Positions 29,001-38,506 of a DNA stretch of 64,000 nt are shown one piece after another. Source of the stretch: Clostridiales bacterium (GTDB lineage Bacteria; Bacillota; Clostridia; Christensenellales; CAG-314); the NCBI GenBank assembly GCA_022508345.1, contig JAFLVK010000001.1:480371-544370 (forward strand), read 5' to 3'. Below the pieces are notes generated by a model, which ran no database searches, was not told the origin of the DNA, and saw only the letters and a program-made list of their open reading frames with translations. The translations under genes and the position numbers were made by a program. How positions within the stretch are numbered: position 1 is the stretch's first letter; every line of letters starts with the position of its first letter.

Positions 29001-29690
29001 CACTACGTGGGCGGCCAGATTAGAATAGATAACGAGTACAAGCCAGCTTCGGGATATCTTTCCTTAAACATCGTGGACACCAGCGTAGATAAACGCGGTC
29101 AGTTGGGCAGTGGCGCAGTTTCTCACGGATTGATCCTTGCAAGCGCAACCCAAATGAATTGCACCTTGACCGACGTAACGGTTGGTGGAATGGAGCTACA
29201 AAAGAGCACAAATCTTACCGCAACGGGTTGCACATTTGTTACCACTGCCACCACGGGAAATGCTCGCGCTGCGTACTACTGCGCTTACCACGGCATTGGA
29301 ACAAGCAACGGCAACAATGTTAAGGCCGTGTTTGCCAACTGCACGTTCAATGGCGCCGTGGGAGCATATTTGGAATACGGTCATAACACGTTTGTTAGTT
29401 GCAATATATACGCAAACGGTGAATACAGCAAGCAAGGCGACTGGGGTAGTGCAATATTGCTCAACAGAAACAACGCTTCCTTAAATATCGACATGGGTAA
29501 TTTCCGTTCAGTCAACGGCTACTGTGTGGAATTGGTTAACAAAGTGGAAGGTAACAAAGCAAGCGTCAAGATTACGTCGCGTACCAACACAGGCAGTGAT
29601 GAGGGAAGTGACGCAACAGGCAGGTGGACTTGCGGTCAATCCAGCAAAGTGAACAATTCCGCGCTATACACCACAGTAGACAACTTGTAA
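26013..29690 (+). CDS. Large repetitive surface lipoprotein (GTG start)
   Basis: Lipobox LLCGC; NNG-rich beta-helix-like stretches and repeated FYGSVxVPYEI-type modules; SD GGGGGAG. Confidence 0.8.
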   Translation: MKKNLLILVLFVLLVVCAVLLCGCFGLFGNDNTNKDGKVALSKENFTSFPSDGTHTYQYTGDEITVYSDVTINRPDNKDDVPNWMFNFTYANNIKVGTATVTITATEQNRYYYGSVSFDFTIEKGEVSVHDMDQLLYELESDNAYCITAHCNIDFGQRNVVVKKGVTLVVPISNETTTFVVGGKLENNGAIETKNLNNSYNGSLEFVNNGEIVNNGEIVANTQISLCNNGTFTNNGKFTVTDDEYAIFTKDSAIPNVCQTDGKPATQYVRTPLTAENVRLSFYSAVYKESAWENRPNVSLTYNGEVYTTQFTKEYRDYDHAGTAYVDVTVGQWDFYFYGSVAVPYEITKASIRVKNVAEYNKYAATGNYGTFNAPDGFNLYLDEVMVIDEGNEFNTSFFNVYGSLQNNGTIVTTSAFSLGKNGILVNNGSITATSGSFSAPMVNGANAQFVINGNAYFYHQLVNKGTFTVTPSAYALIEVASDCGIENSGTFTIDGDIVCHTLDVFSNSGTFVNTNTVWSNIELPSDFTNVIVKRQLTLDDVTLETDTHTYDKTAKPAVVTFSTPLTQGQYRISYTYDGSYSPTTTSPINAGKITVTIQIVNEKTVYLYNSSVSVPYEILRAETGVATAQQLYDASNDDNYYRVYLTGDITFSGAKNASGSTSTLRVAKGVELDTNGYRLTIGSTGNSYVYNYGTILNSLVENYPANFTPTANDCGVYLASTRMYNYGSIVNNNLFYFDAKSDVAEYEGSSIENHGLMYLTGLLSDVTEVVNDGQIYEREDLKKLQDNRTRVTLDRWEWEYIAEELYPQLMLFDKNGDPVEITEDRFRVVTKNDVAYRLCVVEVAALDEFDKLFFGSCLLSVKINKSVAKVSDMQSLITATQDSNYIGYEIVAGFALSSNVTLPGGTFLDLGLYGFTGYSANYTVDCTSGAEIWVSVSDANRLTTYLPVADRITFVGDITDEISVSVTFKSATMGAINGLTLFKKSFNSLTIDLNGHYVGGQIRIDNEYKPASGYLSLNIVDTSVDKRGQLGSGAVSHGLILASATQMNCTLTDVTVGGMELQKSTNLTATGCTFVTTATTGNARAAYYCAYHGIGTSNGNNVKAVFANCTFNGAVGAYLEYGHNTFVSCNIYANGEYSKQGDWGSAILLNRNNASLNIDMGNFRSVNGYCVELVNKVEGNKASVKITSRTNTGSDEGSDATGRWTCGQSSKVNNSALYTTVDNL

Positions 29691-29703
29691 GGACGGTCGC
29701 ACA

Positions 29704-29740
29704 AGAAAGGGTAGCAATACAGCGCTACCCTTTCTTTTTT
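29704..29740 (+). terminator. Rho-independent terminator
   Basis: AGAAAGGGTAGC-AATACAGC-GCTACCCTTTCTTTTTT. Confidence 0.9.
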
Positions 29741-29869
29741 CTTCAGCTGCGGTTTTTGAAAAAGCGTCTTGCAAAATGGTATCCTTTATAGTACAATATA
29801 ATAAATACTAACTTTATTTTCCCACGCTATTTGCAAAAGTATTTTATAGGCGAAGGGTAGGAGAAAAAC

Positions 29870-31414
29870 GTGAAAAAATTTAAGCTTGTAACGCTAGTAT
29901 TGTTGATATTGGTAATTGCTTGCAGTGTAACGCTTGTGGGCTGCGATTTACTGGGTTCCAATCCCGGTGGCAAGGGTAATAAACAGGCAACGGGAACAGT
30001 AGATTTGTATGCAATCAACGATTTCCACGGTGAATACGGAAAGCTGGCGCAAATATCCGGTTACATTAACGCGCAGGCAAACAACCCCAACACCGTTACG
30101 CTCAACTCGGGAGATATGTTCCAAGGCTCTATGGAGTCCAACTCCAATTACGGCAGGCTGTTTTCCCAATGCATGGATATTGCAGGGTTTGATGCGTTCA
30201 CCTACGGCAATCACGAGTTCGACTGGGGGCTGGACAATTTACGTTCGCTTGCACAAAATTCCGCAACGCCATTTTTGGGCGCAAATATTTACAACTGGAA
30301 TGCAAACAATAAGACATGGGGCGATTTTGCCGAAGATTTAGCGCAGGAATACATCATCAAGGATATGGACAACGGCTTGCGCGTGGGAGTTATCGGCATT
30401 ATCGGCAAGGATCAGATTACGTCCATTTCCTCACAGCTTGTTCAAACGATAGGCTTCATGGACCCCAAGCTGATTGTTCCAAACTTATCTAGCAAGCTTA
30501 AAAATGAGCTCAACTGCGACATCGTAGTTATCAGCGCTCACACAGGGCAGGAAACATTTTTGAGCGACAAAAGCTGGGACATCACCCGCTACGCCGATGC
30601 AGTATTTTGCGCGCACACGCATCAGCAGGAAAAAACAATAAAAAACGGCGTTCCTTTCATTCAGGGCGGTTCGTACGGCAGCTACGTTTCGCACGTTCAA
30701 CTCACTGTAGACAGTAACGGCAACGTCACCTGCGACGACTATTCGAACATAGCATATAACAACTTGAGCGGTGTAAATTCCTTCACCAAAGACCGCGTTC
30801 AAATGGAAATTGACAACTCCAACTCACGCATTGCCGACGAAGCGACAGAAGTGCTTGCAACGCTCACGGGTGGCTATCTCAACAGTAGTACGGCTGTTCC
30901 CCGTCTTGTTGCACATGCTATTGCCGAGTACGCCAATGCACAGGGGCAAGATATCGACCTTGTCATGGTCAACAATGCCAGGAATTCCTTGCAGGCGGGC
31001 AACATCACCTACACGGCACTGTACGAGGCAATACCCTTTGACAACGTGGTGTACATAGCTACAGTTTCGGGCAGGGATATACTTAACGAAGCCAAGTACG
31101 ACAGCAACAGTATATGGCGTGTCAGTGGTACGGCAATCGAATACAGCGACATCAAATACTACACAATTGCGGTAATCGATTATCTGTTGTTCCACCAAAG
31201 CAGCAATCGCAGCTACAACTATTTCCCGTCGGCATTCAGAAGCGGCATCACACCCGTTGCCCTCACAAAAACCGGTGTGGACATGTACAACTATCGCCTT
31301 ATTACACGCGATTTCTTGCGTTTGCAAGGTAGTATTGTTGCAAGTACGTACACGTCAGATGCTAACATTCGCACAAATAAAAACCTGCTTGAGCAATCAG
31401 TCACTTTTGATTAA
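29870..31414 (+). CDS. Metallophosphatase/5'-nucleotidase family lipoprotein (GTG start)
   Basis: LVGC lipobox; YAINDFHGE, NSGDMFQGS, YGNHEFDWG; C-terminal 5'-nucleotidase domain. Confidence 0.9.
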   Translation: MKKFKLVTLVLLILVIACSVTLVGCDLLGSNPGGKGNKQATGTVDLYAINDFHGEYGKLAQISGYINAQANNPNTVTLNSGDMFQGSMESNSNYGRLFSQCMDIAGFDAFTYGNHEFDWGLDNLRSLAQNSATPFLGANIYNWNANNKTWGDFAEDLAQEYIIKDMDNGLRVGVIGIIGKDQITSISSQLVQTIGFMDPKLIVPNLSSKLKNELNCDIVVISAHTGQETFLSDKSWDITRYADAVFCAHTHQQEKTIKNGVPFIQGGSYGSYVSHVQLTVDSNGNVTCDDYSNIAYNNLSGVNSFTKDRVQMEIDNSNSRIADEATEVLATLTGGYLNSSTAVPRLVAHAIAEYANAQGQDIDLVMVNNARNSLQAGNITYTALYEAIPFDNVVYIATVSGRDILNEAKYDSNSIWRVSGTAIEYSDIKYYTIAVIDYLLFHQSSNRSYNYFPSAFRSGITPVALTKTGVDMYNYRLITRDFLRLQGSIVASTYTSDANIRTNKNLLEQSVTFD

Positions 31415-31493
31415 AGTATTTACATTGATTGCGTGAAGTAGTAAAATAAACTTAACATAGCCCAAGAAGCTATCAATTTAAAGGAGAAGCAAA

Positions 31494-32489
31494 ATGAAAA
31501 AAAGGCTAATTTGCTGTTTAATTGTTTTGGCTTTGTGCCTGTCTGTACTTGCAGGCTGCGCAACACGCTTCGGAGATGAAGACCTTGTCAAGGCTATCAA
31601 AAATCTCGAAGCGGACGTACGCCCAATAGCTACAAACGCCAAAGCGTCCTACGCCGTACCCAACAAGCTGGGTGAAGATTACTACGTTACCGACGCCAAT
31701 GGTAACCCTGCTACAATCTACGTACAGTGGAAGATTGAGGGTAGCTATCAGGTTGATTTGACCGACAACGGCGATACGACGACAGTCAATATCCCTGCCG
31801 ACACTGAGGTTGACTACACACTCAAGGCAACGCTTGTAAATGCACAGGGTAAGGCGTATGTCAATACCGCCAAGGAAACGTACACAATAAACATTAACTG
31901 CTCCACCCGCGGCACCAATTCCGGCACACAAGGCGGCAACCAAGGCGGCAACCAAGGCGGCAACACCGGTGGCAATACCGGTGGCAATACGGGAGGAAAT
32001 ACAGGAGATAACACAGGCGATTCAAGTGGCACAACAAGTTACTACGTCAAGGTAACATCTGCAAGCCAAATAGTAAGCGGAGCAAAATTCTTAATAGTTT
32101 ACGAAGACGGAAAAGTAGCTTTCGATGGTTCGCTATACGAAGATAAAACATTCAACACACAAAGCGTAACGATAACCGGCAATGGTATTGAAGCAACTTC
32201 CGAGATAAATGCTATTTCGTTTACTATCACTTTTGTTAGTGGCGGATATACAATCAAAGCAGCAAGTAGTATGTATATCGGCAGTGGTGATAGCGATAAA
32301 AATCAGTTGTTGTATAGCGCCGATGAAGTAGTAACTACTATATCGTTTGCAACAAGTGGTGACGTAGATATTGTAAGTGGCGGACATTTGAGATATAACG
32401 CCACCAGCGGTCAATTGAGATTTAGATTCTACAAGGAAAGCACCTATAATAACCAACAGCCAATCCAACTGTACATGTTGGCGCAGTAA
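31494..32489 (+). CDS. Putative lipoprotein with Gly/Asn-rich linker
   Basis: LSVLAGC lipobox; GGNQ/GGNT linker; SD AAAGGAG. Confidence 0.8.
   Translation: MKKRLICCLIVLALCLSVLAGCATRFGDEDLVKAIKNLEADVRPIATNAKASYAVPNKLGEDYYVTDANGNPATIYVQWKIEGSYQVDLTDNGDTTTVNIPADTEVDYTLKATLVNAQGKAYVNTAKETYTININCSTRGTNSGTQGGNQGGNQGGNTGGNTGGNTGGNTGDNTGDSSGTTSYYVKVTSASQIVSGAKFLIVYEDGKVAFDGSLYEDKTFNTQSVTITGNGIEATSEINAISFTITFVSGGYTIKAASSMYIGSGDSDKNQLLYSADEVVTTISFATSGDVDIVSGGHLRYNATSGQLRFRFYKESTYNNQQPIQLYMLAQ
31932..32015 (+). repeat. 12-bp in-frame tandem repeats encoding GGN(Q/T)
   Basis: GGCGGCAACCAA and derivatives, about 7 units. Confidence 0.85.
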
Positions 32490-32505
32490 TAAAATGTCAA
32501 TAAGC

Positions 32506-32535
32506 AAAAAGAAGGGCAAGTTGCCCTTCTTTTTT
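32506..32535. terminator. Terminator between convergent genes
   Basis: AAAAAGAAGGGCAA-G-TTGCCCTTCTTTTTT. Confidence 0.85.
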
Positions 32536-32549
32536 GTTGTGTTTTGCCT

Positions 32550-33272
32550 TTAGGATAATTTTTTCTTTAGCTTGTCAAACACTTTTGCGTTGTCTCTGCG
32601 GGTGGACATGGGGGATATGGCAATGTAGCCGTTCATTACCGCGTCGGTGTCCAGCGTGTAATCGTGGTTTATTTGGTAGATTGAGTAACCTTGTTGGTGG
32701 TAGTGCGTGTCGTCAATCTTTACAAACTGATCGGTGAAGTACGCTCCGCCCTGTCTGGTCCACTTTATTCCTTTGCTGTTGAGCGGAATGTTTACGTTGT
32801 AAATGTCGTTGTGCTTGAGCAGTTCGTGCCTTACAAAGTAGTCGTAAATTTCGTCAAGGCGCTTTGTCGCTTCGGCAAAGTCCGTTGGGTCTGTACTGAA
32901 GGCAATGCCCATATATCCACGCAGTGACGCCTCGAAAATGTTGCCAACCGTTCCGCTGTACAGTATATCTTCGCCAATGTTGAAGCCCTTGTTCACGCCG
33001 GAAATAACCAAATCGAAGTGTTTGTCCAGCCCCAGTGTTGCAAAACGCACACTGTCCACAGGTGTGGAATCCACAACGTAAGCAGTTACGCCGTCGATAT
33101 AGGGTACTTGGTGTACTTCAATGTGGTCGTGGAAGTTTATTGCATGACTTTTGGCACTTTGTTGCAGCTTGGGCGCGGATACGGTCACTTCTCCCAGTTT
33201 TCGTGCCCAACTTGCAAGGATTTTTATGCCCTCTGCATCTATTCCGTCGTCATTTGTTACAAGTATCCTCAT
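32550..33272 (-). CDS. surE: 5'/3'-nucleotidase SurE
   Basis: MRILVTNDDGIDAEGIKILA, SGVNKGFNIGEDILYSGTVG. Confidence 0.95.
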   Translation of the reverse strand: MRILVTNDDGIDAEGIKILASWARKLGEVTVSAPKLQQSAKSHAINFHDHIEVHQVPYIDGVTAYVVDSTPVDSVRFATLGLDKHFDLVISGVNKGFNIGEDILYSGTVGNIFEASLRGYMGIAFSTDPTDFAEATKRLDEIYDYFVRHELLKHNDIYNVNIPLNSKGIKWTRQGGAYFTDQFVKIDDTHYHQQGYSIYQINHDYTLDTDAVMNGYIAISPMSTRRDNAKVFDKLKKKLS

Positions 33273-34255
33273 AGCCAGCCCTCATGTGTGTTTTTGTATT
33301 CGGCAACCATTGCATCAGCGTCGGCAAGTAGCTTTGCTATGTCCGCTTTTTTGTAAAGAGTTGCGCCACAGGTGCACTGATGTCCGCCACCGTTGTATTT
33401 TTCCGCTAGCGTGTTGATAAACATAAACCTACTGCGCAGTCTCACGCGAATTGTGCCGTCGGGCATGTCGATAAACGCCAACCACGCAATGCAGCCCTTT
33501 ATGTACTTGAGATAGGATACAGCTTCGCTTGCCTGCTCACTTGTCAAATGGAATTTCTTTTGCATTTTGCTGTCAACGTGCAGGTAAACTACCCCATGTT
33601 CGGTAATTTGCATGTGCTCCAGCACATACGCCTGGAATTTGAGCTGTGAGTACTCCTCCAAATACAGGTGCGCGTACAGCGTTTCCGTATCTATGCCGAA
33701 GTCGATGAGCATTCCGCCAATGCGCAACGTGTCGCCTGTTGTCGCTTCATAGCGGAAGCGTCCGCTGTCCGTAACCAAGCCTGTAAAGATGTAGGTTGCT
33801 GCTTCCTTGTCCAGCTTCAGTTCGTTTTTGAAGGTCTCGTAGAAGTAGGCAATCATTTCGCAAGTGGAGGAGCGCCAATCTTCTACCCAGGCAACGGCGC
33901 CGTAGGGCTTGATGTTGATGTGGTGGTCGATTTTTATTATTTCCTTGGCTAGTTCGTAGCGCTTGTTGGAAATTCTGTCGGGGGTTGCCGTGTCGGTAAC
34001 AATAAGCAACGCGTCGGCGTATTCGCTGTCGTCAAGCGGTGCATCGTCAGGACCGAGAAAAGCCAGGTAATCCGAGCTGTCTTCCGTTTGAACATATATC
34101 TTTTTGTTGGGGAAGCTCAATTTAAGCATTGCAGCCAGTCCGCGTGACGAACCTATTGCATCGCCGTCGGGGCGAACGTGGCGCGTGACAATTATCTTGT
34201 CGTAGCTCTTTATTTTGTTGAGTATTTCCGTCATTACTTGTAGTTGTTCTGTCAT
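33269..34255 (-). CDS. DHH/DHHA1 phosphoesterase, NrnA-like (paralogue 1)
   Basis: VTRHVRPDGDAIGSSRGLAAML, KIDHHI, GGGHQCTCGATL. Confidence 0.9.
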   Translation of the reverse strand: MTEQLQVMTEILNKIKSYDKIIVTRHVRPDGDAIGSSRGLAAMLKLSFPNKKIYVQTEDSSDYLAFLGPDDAPLDDSEYADALLIVTDTATPDRISNKRYELAKEIIKIDHHINIKPYGAVAWVEDWRSSTCEMIAYFYETFKNELKLDKEAATYIFTGLVTDSGRFRYEATTGDTLRIGGMLIDFGIDTETLYAHLYLEEYSQLKFQAYVLEHMQITEHGVVYLHVDSKMQKKFHLTSEQASEAVSYLKYIKGCIAWLAFIDMPDGTIRVRLRSRFMFINTLAEKYNGGGHQCTCGATLYKKADIAKLLADADAMVAEYKNTHEGWL

Positions 34256-35206
34256 TTATTCACCTCTGTGTAGCGCTTTGATATCTTCAACCATCTTCAT
34301 TGCCGTATCCAAATCGGGCACTGTCGCGCCACTGGCTTTAGCGTGTCCGCCTCCGCCGTATTTTACTGCTATGGGGTTGATATTATACTTTTTTGAGCGT
34401 AATTCGCACAGTACGCCCTGTTCCGTTTCGGTAAAGTTGACCCAGCTGTCCACTCCGCGAATGTCCGCCATTGTGCCCACCATTCCGCGCGAAATTGCGA
34501 AGCTATCCACGCCGCGTTCGGCAACTAGCTTGTCCAGCTCTGCCTTGGTGGTGGTGATGTAGGCAACGCCGTCGCCTGCAAGCTTTATCTTAAGTGTGTA
34601 TTCCGCCCGCAGCTGAATGTTACTGAATTCGTCTGCGTACAGCTCACAGTAAATTTCATTGGGATCGAAGCTCTGTTCGGTTAGTATCGCAGCCAGTCGG
34701 AACGTGCGGGAATTTGCCGAGTCGTAACGGAAACGTCCGCTGTCTGTGACCATTCCTGTAAACAGCGACTTTGCAGCCAGCCTGTTGAGGCGCAGCTTGC
34801 AGTCCACGGCAAACTGAGTGAGCAGTCCGCAACAGCTTTCAAATGTGTTGTCTATTATATCCACGTCGCAGATGTCTTCGCAAAAGATGTGGTGGTCGAA
34901 CCTGAGCGTTGCCGGTGCCAGTGTGTAACGCGTGTCGCTAATCATGAATTTAGCAGACGTGTCCAACACTATTGCAAGAGCGTTGCGGTAAACCTCGTCG
35001 GCAATTTCGTCCGGCTCCCAGCCCTCCATGAAGGCGTAGCGTTTTGTTCTGTCGCCCACGATGTAGACGGTTTTGTTGGGATAGTTTTCGCGTATTATCT
35101 CTCGCAGTCCAATCTGGCTGCCCAGCGCATCCCCGTCGGGATTGCTGTGCCTGTGAATAACAATCACGTCGTATTTTTCAATAAGCTTCAATGCCTCTTT
35201 GAACAT
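34256..35206 (-). CDS. DHH/DHHA1 phosphoesterase, NrnA-like (paralogue 2)
   Basis: VIHRHSNPDGDALGSQIGLREII, RFDHHI, GGGHAKASGATV; SD GAGGT. Confidence 0.9.
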   Translation of the reverse strand: MFKEALKLIEKYDVIVIHRHSNPDGDALGSQIGLREIIRENYPNKTVYIVGDRTKRYAFMEGWEPDEIADEVYRNALAIVLDTSAKFMISDTRYTLAPATLRFDHHIFCEDICDVDIIDNTFESCCGLLTQFAVDCKLRLNRLAAKSLFTGMVTDSGRFRYDSANSRTFRLAAILTEQSFDPNEIYCELYADEFSNIQLRAEYTLKIKLAGDGVAYITTTKAELDKLVAERGVDSFAISRGMVGTMADIRGVDSWVNFTETEQGVLCELRSKKYNINPIAVKYGGGGHAKASGATVPDLDTAMKMVEDIKALHRGE

Positions 35207-35423
35207 CTTTACCTCGTTAATTTTGTATAATTTTTTCAACAAGATATTATATCATAACTGTCAAACAAAGTCAATACAGCCACTTTTATGCTACTTAAAG
35301 CAACTAATTGTGAATAATGCGAAAGAAAGACGTTACACGATTGCAAAAACTCTGTAATATATGATATAATAATGGTATGTTGTAAGCAACACAGTTTTAT
35401 CCGTTGTTTTTGGAGGTTATCAT

Positions 35424-37193
35424 ATGAAAAGAAAGTTTTTGATTGTACTACTGGCAATTGTCAGCGTTTTCTGTCTCGCTTTCGGACTTGCCGCATGTAG
35501 CAGCATGGGTAGCGAAGGCGGTGGCAACGGCGATGGCGAAGGAAGCGGCGACGGAGATAAAACCCCCGCAGCAGAGACGATATCTACAGCAGAGCAGCTA
35601 ATGGAACTGGCAGGTAGTAACAAAAGCGTGAAATTGGCGAATAATCTAGACCTGTCTTCTTATTCGAACTGGACGCCTATTGACAATTTCTCAGGCACGC
35701 TTGACGGCGACGGCCACACAATCACAGGCATGAGAATGAGCGGTTCAAACGGCAACTTCGGGCTGTTTGGCACACTCAAAGGTACTGTAAAAAATCTTTC
35801 AATTGATGGCGTGATTATTACAGTTACAGGAACGACTGGCGCCGTAGGCGGTCTTTGCGGTACCAATAAAGGTTCAATTGAAAACATCACCGTCGACGGA
35901 ATGATAACTGCTAATCTCATGACAAACGTGGGTGGCATTATCGGCAGTTCAGACAATTTCAATATCAAAAACTGCACCAATAAGGCGAATGTTACGGGAT
36001 TTAACCGTGTCGGCGGTATCGCAGGAATAGCAACCACAAAAGTTGCAAACGACTCTTCGCTTATTGAAGGCAACAAAAATTACGGTGCAATCACGGGCAT
36101 CGATACAGACGAGGATTCATACATCGGCGGTCTCTTTGGACGCATGGTAATTTCCCCTGGCGCATACAAATCAGAGGGAGACTGGACATACACAGTGCTT
36201 GATTTTGAAAATTACGGCGACGTTCAAGGGGACGGTGGCAAAGTCGGCGGAATCATCGGATACTATGCAACCTCTCGCTGGGGTGGCGGTAGCACGTATG
36301 TTCGCCTCAGTATCAAAAACTGCAAAAACGAGGGCGATGTCAGCGGAAAGCAGAGATTTATAGGTGGCATTATAGGCAGTAACGACCGCTTGAACCAAGT
36401 GCTCATGTGTTCAAACTCGGGAGATGTAACCGGTAACTCAAACTATGTCGGTGGAATTGGCGGAGATACATCCGCATACAGCGTTCAAAGCTGCACCAAC
36501 TCCGGCGCAGTAACGGGAAAAGCTTATATCGGCGGTATTGCCGGTTACGCAACTTGTACCATTACCAACAGTTCAAACAGCGGAACAATCACTGCACAGG
36601 GAAAGTACTCCTCAAGCTCCTCATTGGGCGATTTGACCAATGTTACTTTGGTGGGCGGTATTGTCGGTCTTACAACCGAGCAGGTTAAGTCCAGCGAGAA
36701 CACCGGAAACATATTCTCTACAGGTGGAGGTTCCTGTGTTGGCGGTATCGCAGGAGCAATGCGCACGCATGTCGGCACAGTAGTCGAAGGACTTGTCAAC
36801 AGAGGCAAAATCACCATCACAGGCGGTGGCAGCAACGTCGGCGGCATTGCAGGGTATGTGTACGGCTTGCGCAACACCACACAGTCGGGCGACTACACAT
36901 TCACCGGTGAAAATTACGGCGATATTGAGGCGCATTCCGCAAACGGTGTCGGTGGCATCCTGGGACACACTTACAGTCAAAATGACTGGTCGTATTCACA
37001 ACGCACCTATGCAGTAATAATCAACTGCATCAACGAAGGTAATATCTACGGAAATTCGAAAGTCGGTGCAATCCTCGGAAATAGCGAGTATTACCGCGGT
37101 GATGATTTTTATTGGACCACCAATACAAATAGCGGTTCACTTTATACCAACAACGGCACCGAGCGCATTGAGGACAGTCGCCTTCACAATTGA
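35424..37193 (+). CDS. Surface lipoprotein with GLUG-type repeats
   Basis: LAAC lipobox; repeated VGGI(A/I)G...NYGDI/NSGAVTG units; SD TGGAGG. Confidence 0.85.
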   Translation: MKRKFLIVLLAIVSVFCLAFGLAACSSMGSEGGGNGDGEGSGDGDKTPAAETISTAEQLMELAGSNKSVKLANNLDLSSYSNWTPIDNFSGTLDGDGHTITGMRMSGSNGNFGLFGTLKGTVKNLSIDGVIITVTGTTGAVGGLCGTNKGSIENITVDGMITANLMTNVGGIIGSSDNFNIKNCTNKANVTGFNRVGGIAGIATTKVANDSSLIEGNKNYGAITGIDTDEDSYIGGLFGRMVISPGAYKSEGDWTYTVLDFENYGDVQGDGGKVGGIIGYYATSRWGGGSTYVRLSIKNCKNEGDVSGKQRFIGGIIGSNDRLNQVLMCSNSGDVTGNSNYVGGIGGDTSAYSVQSCTNSGAVTGKAYIGGIAGYATCTITNSSNSGTITAQGKYSSSSSLGDLTNVTLVGGIVGLTTEQVKSSENTGNIFSTGGGSCVGGIAGAMRTHVGTVVEGLVNRGKITITGGGSNVGGIAGYVYGLRNTTQSGDYTFTGENYGDIEAHSANGVGGILGHTYSQNDWSYSQRTYAVIINCINEGNIYGNSKVGAILGNSEYYRGDDFYWTTNTNSGSLYTNNGTERIEDSRLHN

Positions 37194-37237
37194 AGCTAAA
37201 AAAATAAAACAACTTAAAAATTCACTCGAAGCAATAA

Positions 37238-37272
37238 AAAAACGACCACTGTTATAGTGGTCGTTTTTTTTT
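37238..37272. terminator. Rho-independent terminator
   Basis: AAAAAACGACCACT-GTTAT-AGTGGTCGTTTTTTTTT. Confidence 0.9.
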
Positions 37273-37346
37273 GGCGTCCCCAAGGGGAATCGAACCTCTA
37301 ACTAGCCCTTAGGAGGGGCTTGTTATATCCGTTTAACTATGGAGAC
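37272..37346 (-). tRNA. tRNA-Arg (CCU)
   Basis: Reverse complement GTCTCCA...TGGGGAC-G-CCA, anticodon arm AGCCC-CTCCTAA-GGGCT, T loop TTCGATT. Confidence 0.95.
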
Positions 37347-37399
37347 TTGCGTGTATATTATATTGCAAAATTGATTTACAGTCAATAGTTGCAAACAAC

Positions 37400-38305
37400 T
37401 TAATCTACTCGCCCCGCCGGCGAGGCGCGAAATTCGCGCGGGGTCATGCCGTACTGTTTTTTGAATTGGCGGTTGAAGTAGGATATGTTGTTGTAGCCCA
37501 CTTGATAGGCAATGGTGGCAATGTCGTCCTTGGTGTCGCGTAGCTGCCGTCCCGCAACGGTCAGGCGGAAGTTGTTGACATAGTCCACAACGCTTTCACC
37601 CGTAAACTGCTTAAACAGCTTCATCATGTAAAACTCGCTGTAGCCGCAGTGTTTGGAGATATTTTCTATCGTAATTTCGTTCATGTACTCCGAACGAATG
37701 TATTCCAACGCGCGACGGACGGTGTACAGCCGTTTGTCCTCGGCAATATTTTGCTTGGCGTTTATCAGGCGGTTGTTGTAGATGTGGTAAAACATCCAGT
37801 ACAGGTTGGCTTTTATGTCCAGCTCTGCACCGTCTTTTGCGCTGTCGCACATCAGTATCGACGTCATGCTTTGGTCAAAGGGGTGATACCAGCTGTCGGT
37901 GGGGCGCACAATGCAGGGTACGGAGTGTTTTTCGTTTAAAAGCGGCGCAAAGTATTTCAGCGTGCACATGTCCGCTTCGCCTGTTCCCAGCAGCCGTAAA
38001 TTGAACACAATCACGTCAGATGTCATTTCGTTGTCGCCCAGGCGGTTAATTGCGTGCATAACAAACGGACGCAATATGAAAATATCGCCGGCTTCTGCCG
38101 TGTACTTGATGCCGTCAACCGAAACAGTGCCAATGCCACTTTGCACTTTTATTATTTCCATTTCCTCGTGCCAATGAATAGGTTGAAAGGGCAACATCTC
38201 GCTTATTTTGGTGTGATACTGCGCAAATGGCAGCATTGGCGTTCCGTGCGTTACCTTTTCCTTGTATTGAAGATAGTTTTTGTCGTTAATTAAGTGATTG
38301 TTCAT
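37400..38305 (-). CDS. AraC-family regulator (cupin + HTH)
   Basis: N-terminal cupin; C-terminal ENISKHCGYSEFYMMKLFKQFTGES...IAYQVGYNNISYFNRQFKKQYGMTPREFR. Confidence 0.92.
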   Translation of the reverse strand: MNNHLINDKNYLQYKEKVTHGTPMLPFAQYHTKISEMLPFQPIHWHEEMEIIKVQSGIGTVSVDGIKYTAEAGDIFILRPFVMHAINRLGDNEMTSDVIVFNLRLLGTGEADMCTLKYFAPLLNEKHSVPCIVRPTDSWYHPFDQSMTSILMCDSAKDGAELDIKANLYWMFYHIYNNRLINAKQNIAEDKRLYTVRRALEYIRSEYMNEITIENISKHCGYSEFYMMKLFKQFTGESVVDYVNNFRLTVAGRQLRDTKDDIATIAYQVGYNNISYFNRQFKKQYGMTPREFRASPAGRVD

Positions 38306-38506
38306 ATTCTTCAAATTGATTATGCGTTTATTTTTACTGATTATAGTACATAATACAACTAAAATTTAAAAATGTAAACCAAAATAACAGTATTGTGTTA
38401 GTTTTATGCAAGATAATGCAATCTATTTTGGGAAAATATCAATATAATAAAGGCGTAAACAGCAAATTTAACAGCTGTGTGATAAAAAAGTTAGGAGGTA
38501 AACGCA

